DNA of 32,174 nt from Calditrichota bacterium (GCA_008501655.1 QQUK01000244.1:1-32174); one strand, 5' to 3'. Shown: positions 9,471-18,966, numbered from the stretch's first letter. A program made the numbers and translations. The notes: generated by a model from the sequence alone, not told the origin.

Positions 9471-10673
9471 ATGGCGCACCAGAGAGAAAAATATAAAATT
9501 ACCCCGGGTATATATGTAATGTTTATACTGACAGTTTTTTGCTGTCTGCCCGGTTTCTATAATGGTTTTATTCATGGGGAGTTAAGTCCGATAATCGGTG
9601 TGTTGTTTTACGGTATTGCTATTTTCGCGGCTGCCTTTATGCTTTCATGGGCTGCCGAAGTTGTTCAGATAGATATTTCCGAATCTTTAGCGGTAGCTAT
9701 TTTAGCGTTGCTGGCCGTACTGCCTGAGTATGCAGTTGATTTTGTGTTTACCTGGGATGCCCCTTATTCAGCTGAATCGCATCATTATGCAGTGGCAAAC
9801 ATGACCGGAGCAAACCGATTACTGGTCGGTCTCGGCTGGCCGTTTATCCTCTTTTTGTATGTCTTTTTTAAACGGAAAAAAGAGATTGTCTTAAACAAGA
9901 TTCAGCATGTGGAACTGTTCTATCTCTTGTTAGCTTCTTTATATTCAATTACTATCCCTCTGAAAAATGAACTCAATCTGATTGATACCGTGATATTGGT
10001 AACATTATTCGGTATGTATACCAGAAGAGCAGCACAGATGGAGACAGAAGAGCCTGAAATGGTCGGTCCGCCGAAATTTGTCGCAAATATGGAGAATCTT
10101 CCGAGAAGAATATTCACCGCTCTCATGTTCCTGTTCTCCGGTGCAGTTATCTTTTATGTCGCTGAACCGTTTACGGAATCGATGATACATTTGGGGGAAG
10201 CATACAATTTTGATAAATTCCTTCTTGTGCAGTGGGTGGCACCGATTGCTTCGGAATCACCGGAGTTTATTATTGCGGCAACCTGGACGATGCGCGGAGC
10301 TGCCAATTCAGCTATCAAAGCACTCATATCTTCCAAAGTGAACCAATGGACGCTGCTGATTGGTACGATACCGCTTGTTTATGCAATCTCCGGCGGTGCG
10401 ATTGTACCGTTTGAGCTTGATACCCTACAGCATAATGAAATTCTGTTAACAGCAGCACAATCTCTGTTTGCAGTACTGATTCTCTTTAATCTGAGATTTT
10501 CAAAACTTGAGGGTACGGTGCTACTTGTTCTGTTCTTAGCTCAGATGATTTTCGAATCTATCAGGTGGGAAATGATAATAGTCTATTTTGTTCTGGCAGT
10601 TGTTTTTATTATCATTAATCGTTCGCATATCATCCCATCTGCAAAGTTCGCATTAAACTTCCGTAAAAAATAA
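9471..10673 (+). CDS. Sodium/calcium exchanger (CaCA) superfamily protein, divergent
   Basis: 400 aa, multi-TM; two alpha-repeat-like segments LAVLPEYAVDF...ANMTGANRLLVGLGWP and IASESPEFIIA...SSKVNQWTLLIGTIPLVYA. Confidence 0.75.
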   Translation: MAHQREKYKITPGIYVMFILTVFCCLPGFYNGFIHGELSPIIGVLFYGIAIFAAAFMLSWAAEVVQIDISESLAVAILALLAVLPEYAVDFVFTWDAPYSAESHHYAVANMTGANRLLVGLGWPFILFLYVFFKRKKEIVLNKIQHVELFYLLLASLYSITIPLKNELNLIDTVILVTLFGMYTRRAAQMETEEPEMVGPPKFVANMENLPRRIFTALMFLFSGAVIFYVAEPFTESMIHLGEAYNFDKFLLVQWVAPIASESPEFIIAATWTMRGAANSAIKALISSKVNQWTLLIGTIPLVYAISGGAIVPFELDTLQHNEILLTAAQSLFAVLILFNLRFSKLEGTVLLVLFLAQMIFESIRWEMIIVYFVLAVVFIIINRSHIIPSAKFALNFRKK

Positions 10674-10676
10674 AAA

Positions 10677-10701
10677 ACGCCGGAACTAAAAGTTCAGGCG
10701 T
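10677..10701 (-). terminator. Rho-independent terminator, best oriented for the phoU transcript
   Basis: ACGCCgGAAC-TAAAA-GTTCaGGCGT hairpin (one mismatch); on the minus strand it is followed by TTTTTTA. Confidence 0.75.
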
Positions 10702-10733
10702 CTCTAAATCAGGAATATTATTCCTCTATCTGA

Positions 10734-11411
10734 TTACTTTTTCTTTTTCTTCTCTCTGAACCCGATTCTGGGGAATGGGTTAACAATAGAACTTGCGATA
10801 TTTGTCAGATGGGCGTTTATCCGTTTCAGATAGCGGGCATACATAGCAAGAGCAACTGAGTCAGATCGGGTAAGGGTCGTGTCTTTGGTGGTAATCATTC
10901 CTTTAACTATTTTATCAGAGAGTTCAGCTATTTCTTCTTCCATTTTGAGAATTTTACGGGCATCGGTTTTCTTTTGAGTTTTGAGAACCTGGATAACCAG
11001 AGGGAAATGTTGTTCAATTGCATCTTCAATTTTACAAAGGTCATCTTCGAACATGCCGCCTTTGAGTTTTTTCTCGTGGATTGAGGCAAGTTCCGCCATA
11101 TTTTTTGTATAGTCGCCGATTCGTTCAACATCAATAACAATAGAAACCAAAGCCAGCCCCGGTACCAGATTCTGGGTACCGGCGATTGTCAAATGGGTAA
11201 GAACATTACGCCGTACTTCACGTTCAAATTTGTTTACTTTCCGGTCAAGCTGTTTGATATCAAAAGGAAGTTCATATGAATCTGAGTCACGCAAGGTAGT
11301 CTTGGAAGCTGCGTACATTTTGAGGTCATATTCGAGCATAGTCAATGCTGTTTCAAATGCGTTATCCAGGAGGTTCTCTGAACCGAATAATTCTTTAAAT
11401 TTATTGAACAT
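10734..11411 (-). CDS. phoU: PhoU-domain protein
   Basis: 225 aa helical, two PhoU-like repeats (FETALTMLEYDLKMY..., IDVERIGDYTKNMAELA...); directly downstream of a Na/Pi cotransporter. Confidence 0.8.
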   Translation of the reverse strand: MFNKFKELFGSENLLDNAFETALTMLEYDLKMYAASKTTLRDSDSYELPFDIKQLDRKVNKFEREVRRNVLTHLTIAGTQNLVPGLALVSIVIDVERIGDYTKNMAELASIHEKKLKGGMFEDDLCKIEDAIEQHFPLVIQVLKTQKKTDARKILKMEEEIAELSDKIVKGMITTKDTTLTRSDSVALAMYARYLKRINAHLTNIASSIVNPFPRIGFREKKKKK

Positions 11412-11425
11412 AATTGATCTCCGTT

Positions 11426-12547
11426 TTATTTATATATATAAATTACGATAGCCGGAATAACAAAAAATACAACTACTATATAGATTATCGGATAAAATTT
11501 TGATTTTTGAGCAAGTATTGCCATCTTTTTTGCCATTGTAATAGGTATTTTTTTCAAAGGCCAAAATATAGCTATTCCAAATATATTAAATAAAAGATGA
11601 GCAAATGCCACCGTTACAGCGGCATGGGAACCGGTTACAAACGATGCTAAAAAGGCTGTAATGGTAGTACCAATATTGGCCCCGAGTAAATAAGGAAACA
11701 CCTGAGAAATTGTAATCACACCAGCACCTATCAATGGAATGACCAGAGAAGTTGTAATTGATGAAGATTGAACGAAAACTGTCAGGATGATACCGAGAAT
11801 GAATCCAAGTACCGGAGTACGGAAGATATATCTTTGGAAGAATTTTTCAACCTTAGAAAGTACAAGCGATTTGAGAACTTTTACTATGAAGAAAAGAGCA
11901 CAGAATAAAAATAATACCGAAATTATAATACAGATAACTCCATTGTCATTTACAGTATGAATAATCCATTTTGCTGCCGGTTTTGTAATCGCTTTTAGAG
12001 GAGATGTGAACTTCATACCGCCAAAATCGGAAAATATATGTTCGATCATATTAGCGGATTTTGCAATCAGACCAAATGATATTTCAATTGGTAACAATAC
12101 AATAACTGCACATAGATTGAAAAAGTCATGCAACACAGAACCGGTGAAAGCCCTTTTGAATTCTTCACCCCGGGTTATGTGTCCAAGAGAGACAAGCGTG
12201 TTTGTAACCGATGTTCCGATGTTTGCTCCCATAACCATCGGAATCGCTGCTTCAATTGAAAGTACTCCGGAGGCAACTAATCCTACAATAAGAGATGTTG
12301 TAGTTGATGACGATTGTATTAATGCAGTCGTTAATACACCTATCATCAAGCCGATAAATGGATTTGAGGTTGTCTGGAATACCATCTCAGCGAAACCTTT
12401 GCCAAGAAGTTTAAACGAACTCCCAAGCAGGGTTATAGATAAAACAAAAATGTATAATAATGCTAAAAGAAGAAGTATCTTCCCGATTACTTCAAGACGT
12501 TTTGATGCAGCATCCTGCTGCAGAATTAAAGCTGGTTTTTCAGACAT
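11426..12547 (-). CDS. Na+/phosphate cotransporter family protein (NptA / PNaS type)
   Basis: 373 aa; duplicated QSSSTTTSLIVGLVASG...MGANIGTSVTNT and QSSSITTSLVIPLIGAG...LGANIGTTITAF motifs. Confidence 0.9.
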   Translation of the reverse strand: MSEKPALILQQDAASKRLEVIGKILLLLALLYIFVLSITLLGSSFKLLGKGFAEMVFQTTSNPFIGLMIGVLTTALIQSSSTTTSLIVGLVASGVLSIEAAIPMVMGANIGTSVTNTLVSLGHITRGEEFKRAFTGSVLHDFFNLCAVIVLLPIEISFGLIAKSANMIEHIFSDFGGMKFTSPLKAITKPAAKWIIHTVNDNGVICIIISVLFLFCALFFIVKVLKSLVLSKVEKFFQRYIFRTPVLGFILGIILTVFVQSSSITTSLVIPLIGAGVITISQVFPYLLGANIGTTITAFLASFVTGSHAAVTVAFAHLLFNIFGIAIFWPLKKIPITMAKKMAILAQKSKFYPIIYIVVVFFVIPAIVIYIYK

Positions 12548-12598
12548 GTTCTCTATGTAATGTTACAGTTCTATTTGGCTGGGAAAAATATATAGAAC

Positions 12599-12633
12599 GA
12601 AAAAAGAGCGGTCAAGTAATCCGCTCTATTTTT
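12599..12633 (-). terminator. Rho-independent terminator for the minus-strand M16 peptidase transcript
   Basis: AGAGCGG (12605-12611) / CCGCTCT (12621-12627); on the minus strand followed by TTTTTTCG. Confidence 0.65.
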
Positions 12634-12663
12634 TATCAGAATTATTAGTCTATGATATGGAAA

Positions 12664-12686
12664 CTGTCAGGCGGGACGCCTGACAG
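12664..12686. repeat. Perfect palindromic element CTGTCAGGCG-GGA-CGCCTGACAG
   Basis: 10-bp perfect arms with a 3-nt loop; near-identical element at 18946-18966. Confidence 0.85.
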
Positions 12687-12690
12687 CACA

Positions 12691-12880
12691 ATAATGTGAA
12701 TTACTACCCATGTGGATTATGAGTCTTCAGACTAAAAAAACACCTTCTGAATCTGAAGATTCAGAAGGCACTTGTATAATAATGTGAATAACTACCTATG
12801 TGGATTTTGAGTCTTCAGACTCAAAAACAACTTTATGAACCTGAAGATTCAGAAGGCACTTGTACAATCAATGTGGATAA
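12691..12880. repeat. Intergenic tandem repeat, about 88-bp period, two full units plus a partial third
   Basis: Unit 1 starts ATAATGTGAATTACTACCCATGTGGAT at 12691, unit 2 starts ATAATGTGAATAACTACCTATGTGGAT at 12779; both contain GAGTCTTCAGACT and CTGAAGATTCAGAAGGCACTTGTA; partial copy CAATGTGGATAACTATTCC runs into the M16 stop codon. Confidence 0.9.
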
Positions 12881-15616
12881 CTATTCCAGTTTTTTACCGG
12901 CAGTAGTGATAACGTAATTATCGGTTTTAAAATACTTCGAAGTGACCCGCCGAATGTCTTCAATAGATATATCTGCTAACTGGGAAAGATATTCCGCATC
13001 ATAGTTTAACGGATAACCGTAAAATTCATTTAAACCCAAATAATATGCCTGATTTATAGAGGACAGCTTTGCTGACATCAACCGTCCCCAGGTCTGGTTT
13101 TTTGCTTTGTTTAATTCCTCAGTTTTGGGTCCATCGAGTTTCAATTTATCAATTTCCAAAAGAATACCTTCAACGGCTGTTTTGTAATTTTCAGCTCCTG
13201 TTCCGATAACTGCATAGTTCACACCAAATTCTTTGTCAAAACGGACACCGGCACCGACAGAATAAGCAAGTCCCTGTTTTTCCCGTAAATTAAGATACAG
13301 GCGATTGGATAGGATAGCTGATGCGATTGATATAGCCGATGCATCTTTGTCGGTTGCTCCCGGCATTGATGAACCGATGTAGATTTGAATCTGTTCTTTA
13401 TCAAGCTCAGTGTGAGCATCTTTGGTTTCAAAATTTGGTTCCGGTATTTGTGGTGAATTATATTCTGCAGGTAATGATTGCAATCTGCCAAATCTTTCGG
13501 CCGCCCAGGATTGAACTTCCTTAATCGGTTTGTTTGTAGTTATCGAAAGAATCATATTTGCCGGGTTGTAGAAATTTTTATGATATGTTTTGAGATCATC
13601 GACGGTAATCATTGCTATTGACTGTGATGTACCCATTATAGGATTGGCAAATTTATTATTGGAAAATAATGTTTCATAAAATAGATTCCGGGCGACTTTA
13701 CCCGGATTTGCAGCGTTGCGTCCAAGAACTCCAAGCATCGAGTTACGGATATTTTCAACTTCATCCGATTCAAAAGAAGGATACAGGATCATATCAGCAA
13801 AAAGGTTAAATCCTTTTTGGGCATATTCATCAATTGTTTCAAATTTCATAAACGAATAAGAGCGGGATGTATAACGGTCATCGTAGGGTATCCAGGGATT
13901 ATCATAGAGAGTAACGTTAGCGCCGATTTTAGTCAGGTCCCGGCTGAGTTCGGCAGCATCTCTGGTGTAGGTCCCTTTTTCGATACATCGATTGACAAAA
14001 TCAGTAATACCGGCTTTGCCGTCCGGTTCGTTGACGGTTCTGTTTTTACCGATGACGTTGAGAGCAAATACTCTTGAGGTCGGATTCTGCTTGATTATCA
14101 AAGTCAATCCGTTGTCGAATACTTCCCGGTGATATTCAGCCTTATCTTCGATAGTAAACGAAACCGAATCTGTAGAAGGATAGGTTAGTGGAACAGGAGA
14201 ATACATCGTATCGGTAAATGTCGCTGTATCAAAGAATGTAGTAATCATTTCCTCGTCCATCTCATAGGGGATGTACGGAGTTTCTCCTTCTGATACAGGT
14301 CTCACTGTTGTCGTAATATAATTCGGATTGGAGAGCCAGCGTGAGGCAGCAGCTTTTGCATCATCCCAGGTGACAGAATCAAGACGCTCCGGATAGCTTT
14401 GTACAAAATCATAACCGGCAGTCATCATCATCGGACCGATCATAAAACCTAAGTAGTGTAACTTTTCTGCATTATATATATTTTCCGCTTTTACCGATGT
14501 TTTAATACCGGCGACAGATTCAGCATCTGCATTAAATTCTGCAGCTGTTGTAAAAAAGCTTTCGATAACTTCATTGATTTTATCTTTGTTTTCCGGATTA
14601 CTTGTGATTACAGAAATTCCAATACGGGAAAATTCCGGATATGTCTCAAGTCCTATAGAAACATCGGAAGCAAGTGGTTCAGCACCTGATTTAAGGGCTT
14701 TTTTCAGAGGGGAGATATCATCAAGACCATAATACATACAGAGCAGATCAATAGGGAGATAATCACTTGTGTTAAAATGTGGAGCTTCGATTGAGTAATT
14801 GATATACGTGGATGTAACATTTGCAACGGTATCGTAACGATATTGCCCTTTTAAAGCGGTATATTCTGAAAGTTGGTTTTCATTTCTAACAGAATCACTG
14901 GTTATCACAGAACCGAAAATATTTTCAACTTTGTTTTTCATTTCATCGGTTTTAAAATCACCAATAATAAGTGTTATCATGTTCTCAGGCTGGTAATATT
15001 TCCGCCAATACTGAACAATTGTTTTTCTCGGAATATTTTCAATAAATGGCTTATAACCCAAAACCGGGCGATTATAATCGGTACCTGCGTAAGCTTTTTC
15101 AGTAAAAAATTTATCAGCAGCAAACCCGGGGGAGTCTTTGTCCCGGTTGATTTCTTCGATGACGACTTTCCGTTCTTTAGGCAATTCTTCTTCGGGAATC
15201 AGCGAGTTAAACAGCATATCAGCCTGAACGGTCATGCCATAGTCGATATACTGTTTGGGGAGGAGTACCAGATAAGCGGTCATATCTTTTCGGGTAAAAG
15301 CATTTATATATCCGCCTAAATCCCTGATTGAACCGTCGATCTCCTCGCGGGTTTTATTCGATGTACCGTCAAAAAGCAAATGCTCTAAAAAATGAGTAAT
15401 CCCGTTTTCATATTCGGACTCATATTTGCTCCCTGATTTAACAAATACCATCGAGGTTACCATAGGTGAACCATGGTTTTCCTTGAGAATAACGGTCATT
15501 CCGTTATCGAGAGTATAGACTGTTTCCTGAGATTGGGAAATCTGAGGAAGACAAACAAGCATTGTTATGAAAAAAAGTGCAGAAAATAAGCGTTTATACG
15601 GATTAGTGAAATTCAT
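12881..15616 (-). CDS. M16 family zinc metallopeptidase (two fused M16 domains)
   Basis: 911 aa; signal peptide; HFLEHLLFDGT inverted zinc motif (HxxEH) with downstream VVIEEINRDKDSP; second half has the M16C fold pattern but a degenerate zinc site. Confidence 0.93.
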   Translation of the reverse strand: MNFTNPYKRLFSALFFITMLVCLPQISQSQETVYTLDNGMTVILKENHGSPMVTSMVFVKSGSKYESEYENGITHFLEHLLFDGTSNKTREEIDGSIRDLGGYINAFTRKDMTAYLVLLPKQYIDYGMTVQADMLFNSLIPEEELPKERKVVIEEINRDKDSPGFAADKFFTEKAYAGTDYNRPVLGYKPFIENIPRKTIVQYWRKYYQPENMITLIIGDFKTDEMKNKVENIFGSVITSDSVRNENQLSEYTALKGQYRYDTVANVTSTYINYSIEAPHFNTSDYLPIDLLCMYYGLDDISPLKKALKSGAEPLASDVSIGLETYPEFSRIGISVITSNPENKDKINEVIESFFTTAAEFNADAESVAGIKTSVKAENIYNAEKLHYLGFMIGPMMMTAGYDFVQSYPERLDSVTWDDAKAAASRWLSNPNYITTTVRPVSEGETPYIPYEMDEEMITTFFDTATFTDTMYSPVPLTYPSTDSVSFTIEDKAEYHREVFDNGLTLIIKQNPTSRVFALNVIGKNRTVNEPDGKAGITDFVNRCIEKGTYTRDAAELSRDLTKIGANVTLYDNPWIPYDDRYTSRSYSFMKFETIDEYAQKGFNLFADMILYPSFESDEVENIRNSMLGVLGRNAANPGKVARNLFYETLFSNNKFANPIMGTSQSIAMITVDDLKTYHKNFYNPANMILSITTNKPIKEVQSWAAERFGRLQSLPAEYNSPQIPEPNFETKDAHTELDKEQIQIYIGSSMPGATDKDASAISIASAILSNRLYLNLREKQGLAYSVGAGVRFDKEFGVNYAVIGTGAENYKTAVEGILLEIDKLKLDGPKTEELNKAKNQTWGRLMSAKLSSINQAYYLGLNEFYGYPLNYDAEYLSQLADISIEDIRRVTSKYFKTDNYVITTAGKKLE

Positions 15617-15756
15617 ATAATATTCTCCTGATCTATATCTGTAATATATTTTTTAACGTTATGTCCGATTATAAGTTAGTACGCTAAAGCAAGGTTGTCA
15701 ATCGACCAATTAATGAATTGACTAAAAAATAGAAAAGCCTATATTGTTTTCTGACC

Positions 15757-16197
15757 ATGAAAAAGATATTGAAAAACACAATTAAATCAGTCCGAATTAT
15801 CTTAGTATTTCTGGTGATGGTTTCACTCTGCTCGGACGGTATATTTGCCGCTCAGCGATTAATTGATAACTGTGAAGAGTTTGACCAAATCGATACCGGT
15901 CAGTTAGATGAATCGCAACTTCGTCAGGGACCACCCGATCCGGATCAACTTCCGGAAAATATGGCAAACTCCGGTTCTCCCAATACTGAGCAGTATGCTT
16001 ATAATAGCGGACGTATCATTCTCAAAGTTGATAATTCTGAGTCTAATCAGAGATACTTTCAGAAAGATCGGCTCAGTGCCTGTTCAAAATCGACTCATTC
16101 TGTTAAATCTGATATTGTAGCTACAACAGCAATGGTGAATTCTGATCTTGGACAGCAATTTACGCTGGTTGGTGCCAAACCATCCGGTACCAGTTAA
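15757..16197 (+). CDS. Small secreted protein, unknown function
   Basis: 146 aa; N-terminal signal peptide (MKKILKNTIKSVRIILVFLVMVSLCSDGIFA); no family recognised. Confidence 0.55.
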   Translation: MKKILKNTIKSVRIILVFLVMVSLCSDGIFAAQRLIDNCEEFDQIDTGQLDESQLRQGPPDPDQLPENMANSGSPNTEQYAYNSGRIILKVDNSESNQRYFQKDRLSACSKSTHSVKSDIVATTAMVNSDLGQQFTLVGAKPSGTS

Positions 16198-16274
16198 TAT
16201 TCATCTTTTTATTTCTAAATTTAAATCAACGAAAAACTTAATCAATAAATATATAACTTTTTGAAAGGACTATT

Positions 16275-17987
16275 ATGTCAAAACAGAATTGGCGTATCGG
16301 TTTAACCGTTGTCTTGTTAATCGTCGCCTGTATCGCTTTTTGGAACACATTTAAACTGTGGACGATGAGCGAAGCGGATCAAATTGCTCTGCAGGAAGAC
16401 GATCCGGGAGCTCTTTTGGAACTCCAGCAGAAATCTATCCGTTTAGGATTGGATTTGCAGGGCGGTATTCATGTCGTATTGAAAGTGAAAACTGAAGAGA
16501 TAGAAGAAGCTGCCCGTGGTGAAGCTGTCGAACGGGCTATCCAGGTTATCCGTAACCGTATTGATGGTCTTGGTGTTGCCGAGCCGGTAATCGTAAAGCA
16601 GGGTGAAGACCGAATTTTAGTCGATCTTCCCGGTTACACCGATGCTGACCGCGCTGAAGAACTAATCGGTCAGACGGCGCTTCTCCAGTTTAAACTTCTT
16701 GAATCCGGTACCAATGCTCAGCTTTTGATTGCCAAAATTGACTCAGTTATTCATGCTTATGAAATGGCTCAATCGGGTGACTCCGAAGGAACGATTGATG
16801 AAGAAGCTGTCGAAGATGCTGTAACTGACTCAGCAGCCGGAGATGATATTTTAGCTGAATTGATGGGTGATGATTCATTGACCGAAGAGGATTTTGGCTT
16901 TGATGAACAGTTGGATCTGTCCACAGATGAACGTCCTCTTTCTTCCCGTTTAGAGCCGATGCTTTATAATAGTTCAACCGGGACATCATGGCCTGGATAT
17001 TATATTAACAAGCGGGATAAACAGCAGATAGATAAATGGCTGAACCTTCCCCAGGTACAGAACCTGATTCCGATCGATGTACAGTTCGCATGGTCAACCC
17101 GTTCGGAGATAAATAATTCCAGAGAAGTATACTCACTTTATCTCATGAAACGTAAAGTACAGTTTTTAGGTAAGTTCCTGGAAAATATAACTCTTGGTTC
17201 TGACTCGTATGGTAAAGCTGTTGTTAACTTTTCACTCTCCGGTGACGGTGCCGGACATTTTGCCCAGCTGACCGGTGCGAATATCAACAAACCGCTCGCT
17301 ATCGTTCTTGATGATAAAATTGAATCTGCTCCGATGATTAACTCCAAAATCAGAAACCGCGGACAGATTACAATGGGTTCCTCGGCATCGATGAAAGATG
17401 CCCGTAATATGGAAATCGTTTTAAAAGCCGGTTCGCTTCCGGTACCGGTTGAAATCATCGAAAAGAACGTTGTCGGTGCAACTCTTGGTGCAGACTCGAT
17501 TAAAAAAGGATTCTATTCCTCAGCCGTAGGATTACTGATCGTTCTTATATACATTGCTATTTATTATAGAATCTCCGGTCTTATTGCTGATATCGGTTTG
17601 ATTTTTAACATCTTTTTCCTTATGGCGGTTATGGCCGGACTCGGGGCAACTTTGACGATGCCCGGAATTGCAGGTATTATTCTGACAATAGGTATTTCCG
17701 TTGATGCTAACATTCTTATTTTTGAACGTATCCGCGAAGAAATGCGAACCGGTAAAACAGTTCGTGCTTCTATTGATGCCGGATACGAAAGAGCATTTGT
17801 CGCTATCTTTGACTCTCACGTCACGACATTGATTACAGCCGGTGCTCTGTTCCTTTTAGGTTCCGGACCGATTAAAGGTTTTGCGGTTACCTTGTTCTGG
17901 GGTGTGTTGATCTCACTCTATACAGCCTATATCATAACCAAAGTTATTTTTGATATCCGCAAAGGCTATCAAAAACTGAGTATATAA
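16275..17987 (+). CDS. secD: Protein translocase subunit SecD
   Basis: 570 aa; LGLDLQGGIHVVLKV, NRIDGLGVAEPVIVKQGEDRILVDLPGYTD, TIGISVDANILIFERIREEMRTGKTVRASIDAGYERAF. Confidence 0.97.
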   Translation: MSKQNWRIGLTVVLLIVACIAFWNTFKLWTMSEADQIALQEDDPGALLELQQKSIRLGLDLQGGIHVVLKVKTEEIEEAARGEAVERAIQVIRNRIDGLGVAEPVIVKQGEDRILVDLPGYTDADRAEELIGQTALLQFKLLESGTNAQLLIAKIDSVIHAYEMAQSGDSEGTIDEEAVEDAVTDSAAGDDILAELMGDDSLTEEDFGFDEQLDLSTDERPLSSRLEPMLYNSSTGTSWPGYYINKRDKQQIDKWLNLPQVQNLIPIDVQFAWSTRSEINNSREVYSLYLMKRKVQFLGKFLENITLGSDSYGKAVVNFSLSGDGAGHFAQLTGANINKPLAIVLDDKIESAPMINSKIRNRGQITMGSSASMKDARNMEIVLKAGSLPVPVEIIEKNVVGATLGADSIKKGFYSSAVGLLIVLIYIAIYYRISGLIADIGLIFNIFFLMAVMAGLGATLTMPGIAGIILTIGISVDANILIFERIREEMRTGKTVRASIDAGYERAFVAIFDSHVTTLITAGALFLLGSGPIKGFAVTLFWGVLISLYTAYIITKVIFDIRKGYQKLSI

Positions 17988-18006
17988 TTGAAAGGAAAAA
18001 TTAAGA

Positions 18007-18936
18007 ATGTTTAGAATAATACCAGATACCAATATAAACTTTATCGGTGTCAGACGGATTGCATTTGTACTTTCTCTGGTTCTGGTTGTAACGGGTATTA
18101 CTGCCTTTACAATGATAGCCACCGGGAAAGCAAATTTGGGGATTGATTTCTCCGGCGGTGTTATGCTGAAAGGGTATTTTTCAGACCCGGTCGGTATTGA
18201 AGACCTCCGTTCTGCAATCGGCGCCGAGTACCCTGATGCACAGATTACCGAGCTTTCAGGTTTTACCGAACCGAATGCCTTTATTATTAAAACCAAATCA
18301 CCGGAAACCGAAGAGGAATCCCGTGCACAGCTTGCAACTTTGGAACAGATCATGAGTGAATCCTTTGCCGGTAACACATTTACTTCGGTTGAAGAACATC
18401 AGATTGGACCGGCTGTTGGAGCAACTCTGAGAAACGATGCGGTCAAAGCGATTATCATTTCGCTTATCGGAATTATTATCTACATCTGGTTCCGTTTTGA
18501 TTTCCGCTCCGGAATTGCGGCTACAATCGCTACATTCCATGACGTCCTTGCGGTGATGGGTATCTTCTGGGTATTAAACCTGGAATTTGACCTGTTGATT
18601 GTGACGGCGCTGCTGACCCTTGCGGGGTATTCGCTGACGGATACGGTGGTTGTTTATGACCGGATTCGAGAGAATTTGAGAAAATTCCGTACCAAAGGCG
18701 AATTTACAAATTGTGTCAACCGCTCTATCAACGAAGTTCTTTCCCGTACATTTAATACATCGATTACGGTTATCTTTGTAGTTGGAACTTTGTTTGTTGC
18801 CGGTGGCGATGTGCTCCGTAATTTCTCACTCGCTTTGATTTTAGGTGTTATCGTCGGAACCTACTCCTCGATATTTGTAGCATCTCCGATTGTTGTTGAA
18901 TGGGAAGCACGCTCACCAAAACGGTTTAAGAAATAA
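18007..18936 (+). CDS. secF: Protein translocase subunit SecF
   Basis: 309 aa; LGIDFSGGVML, YSLTDTVVVYDRIRENLRKF, NEVLSRTFNTSITV. Confidence 0.97.
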   Translation: MFRIIPDTNINFIGVRRIAFVLSLVLVVTGITAFTMIATGKANLGIDFSGGVMLKGYFSDPVGIEDLRSAIGAEYPDAQITELSGFTEPNAFIIKTKSPETEEESRAQLATLEQIMSESFAGNTFTSVEEHQIGPAVGATLRNDAVKAIIISLIGIIIYIWFRFDFRSGIAATIATFHDVLAVMGIFWVLNLEFDLLIVTALLTLAGYSLTDTVVVYDRIRENLRKFRTKGEFTNCVNRSINEVLSRTFNTSITVIFVVGTLFVAGGDVLRNFSLALILGVIVGTYSSIFVASPIVVEWEARSPKRFKK

Positions 18937-18945
18937 ATGTTGTGT

Positions 18946-18966
18946 TGTCAGGCGTCTCGCCTGACA
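18946..18966. repeat. Perfect palindrome TGTCAGGCG-TCT-CGCCTGACA
   Basis: 9-bp perfect arms with a 3-nt loop; same arms as the 12664-12686 element. Confidence 0.85.

Noticed and set aside
12006-12560. 184-aa plus-strand ORF
   Set aside because: Fully antisense to the well-supported Na/Pi cotransporter; low-complexity shadow ORF with no RBS or family signal.
12691-12880. Possible CRISPR array
   Set aside because: Only about two long units with no short conserved repeats separated by variable spacers, and no cas genes nearby; it is a tandem intergenic repeat.
14873-15319. 148-aa plus-strand ORF
   Set aside because: Antisense to the M16 peptidase; Phe-rich shadow of the coding strand.
15718-15745. 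TTGACT-N16-TATATT promoter-like sequence before the secreted orphan
   Set aside because: Only 11 nt from the ATG and weak spacing; AT-rich intergenic DNA makes chance matches likely, so not called.
17913-18377. 154-aa minus-strand ORF spanning the secD/secF junction
   Set aside because: Antisense to both Sec genes, Ser-rich shadow ORF.
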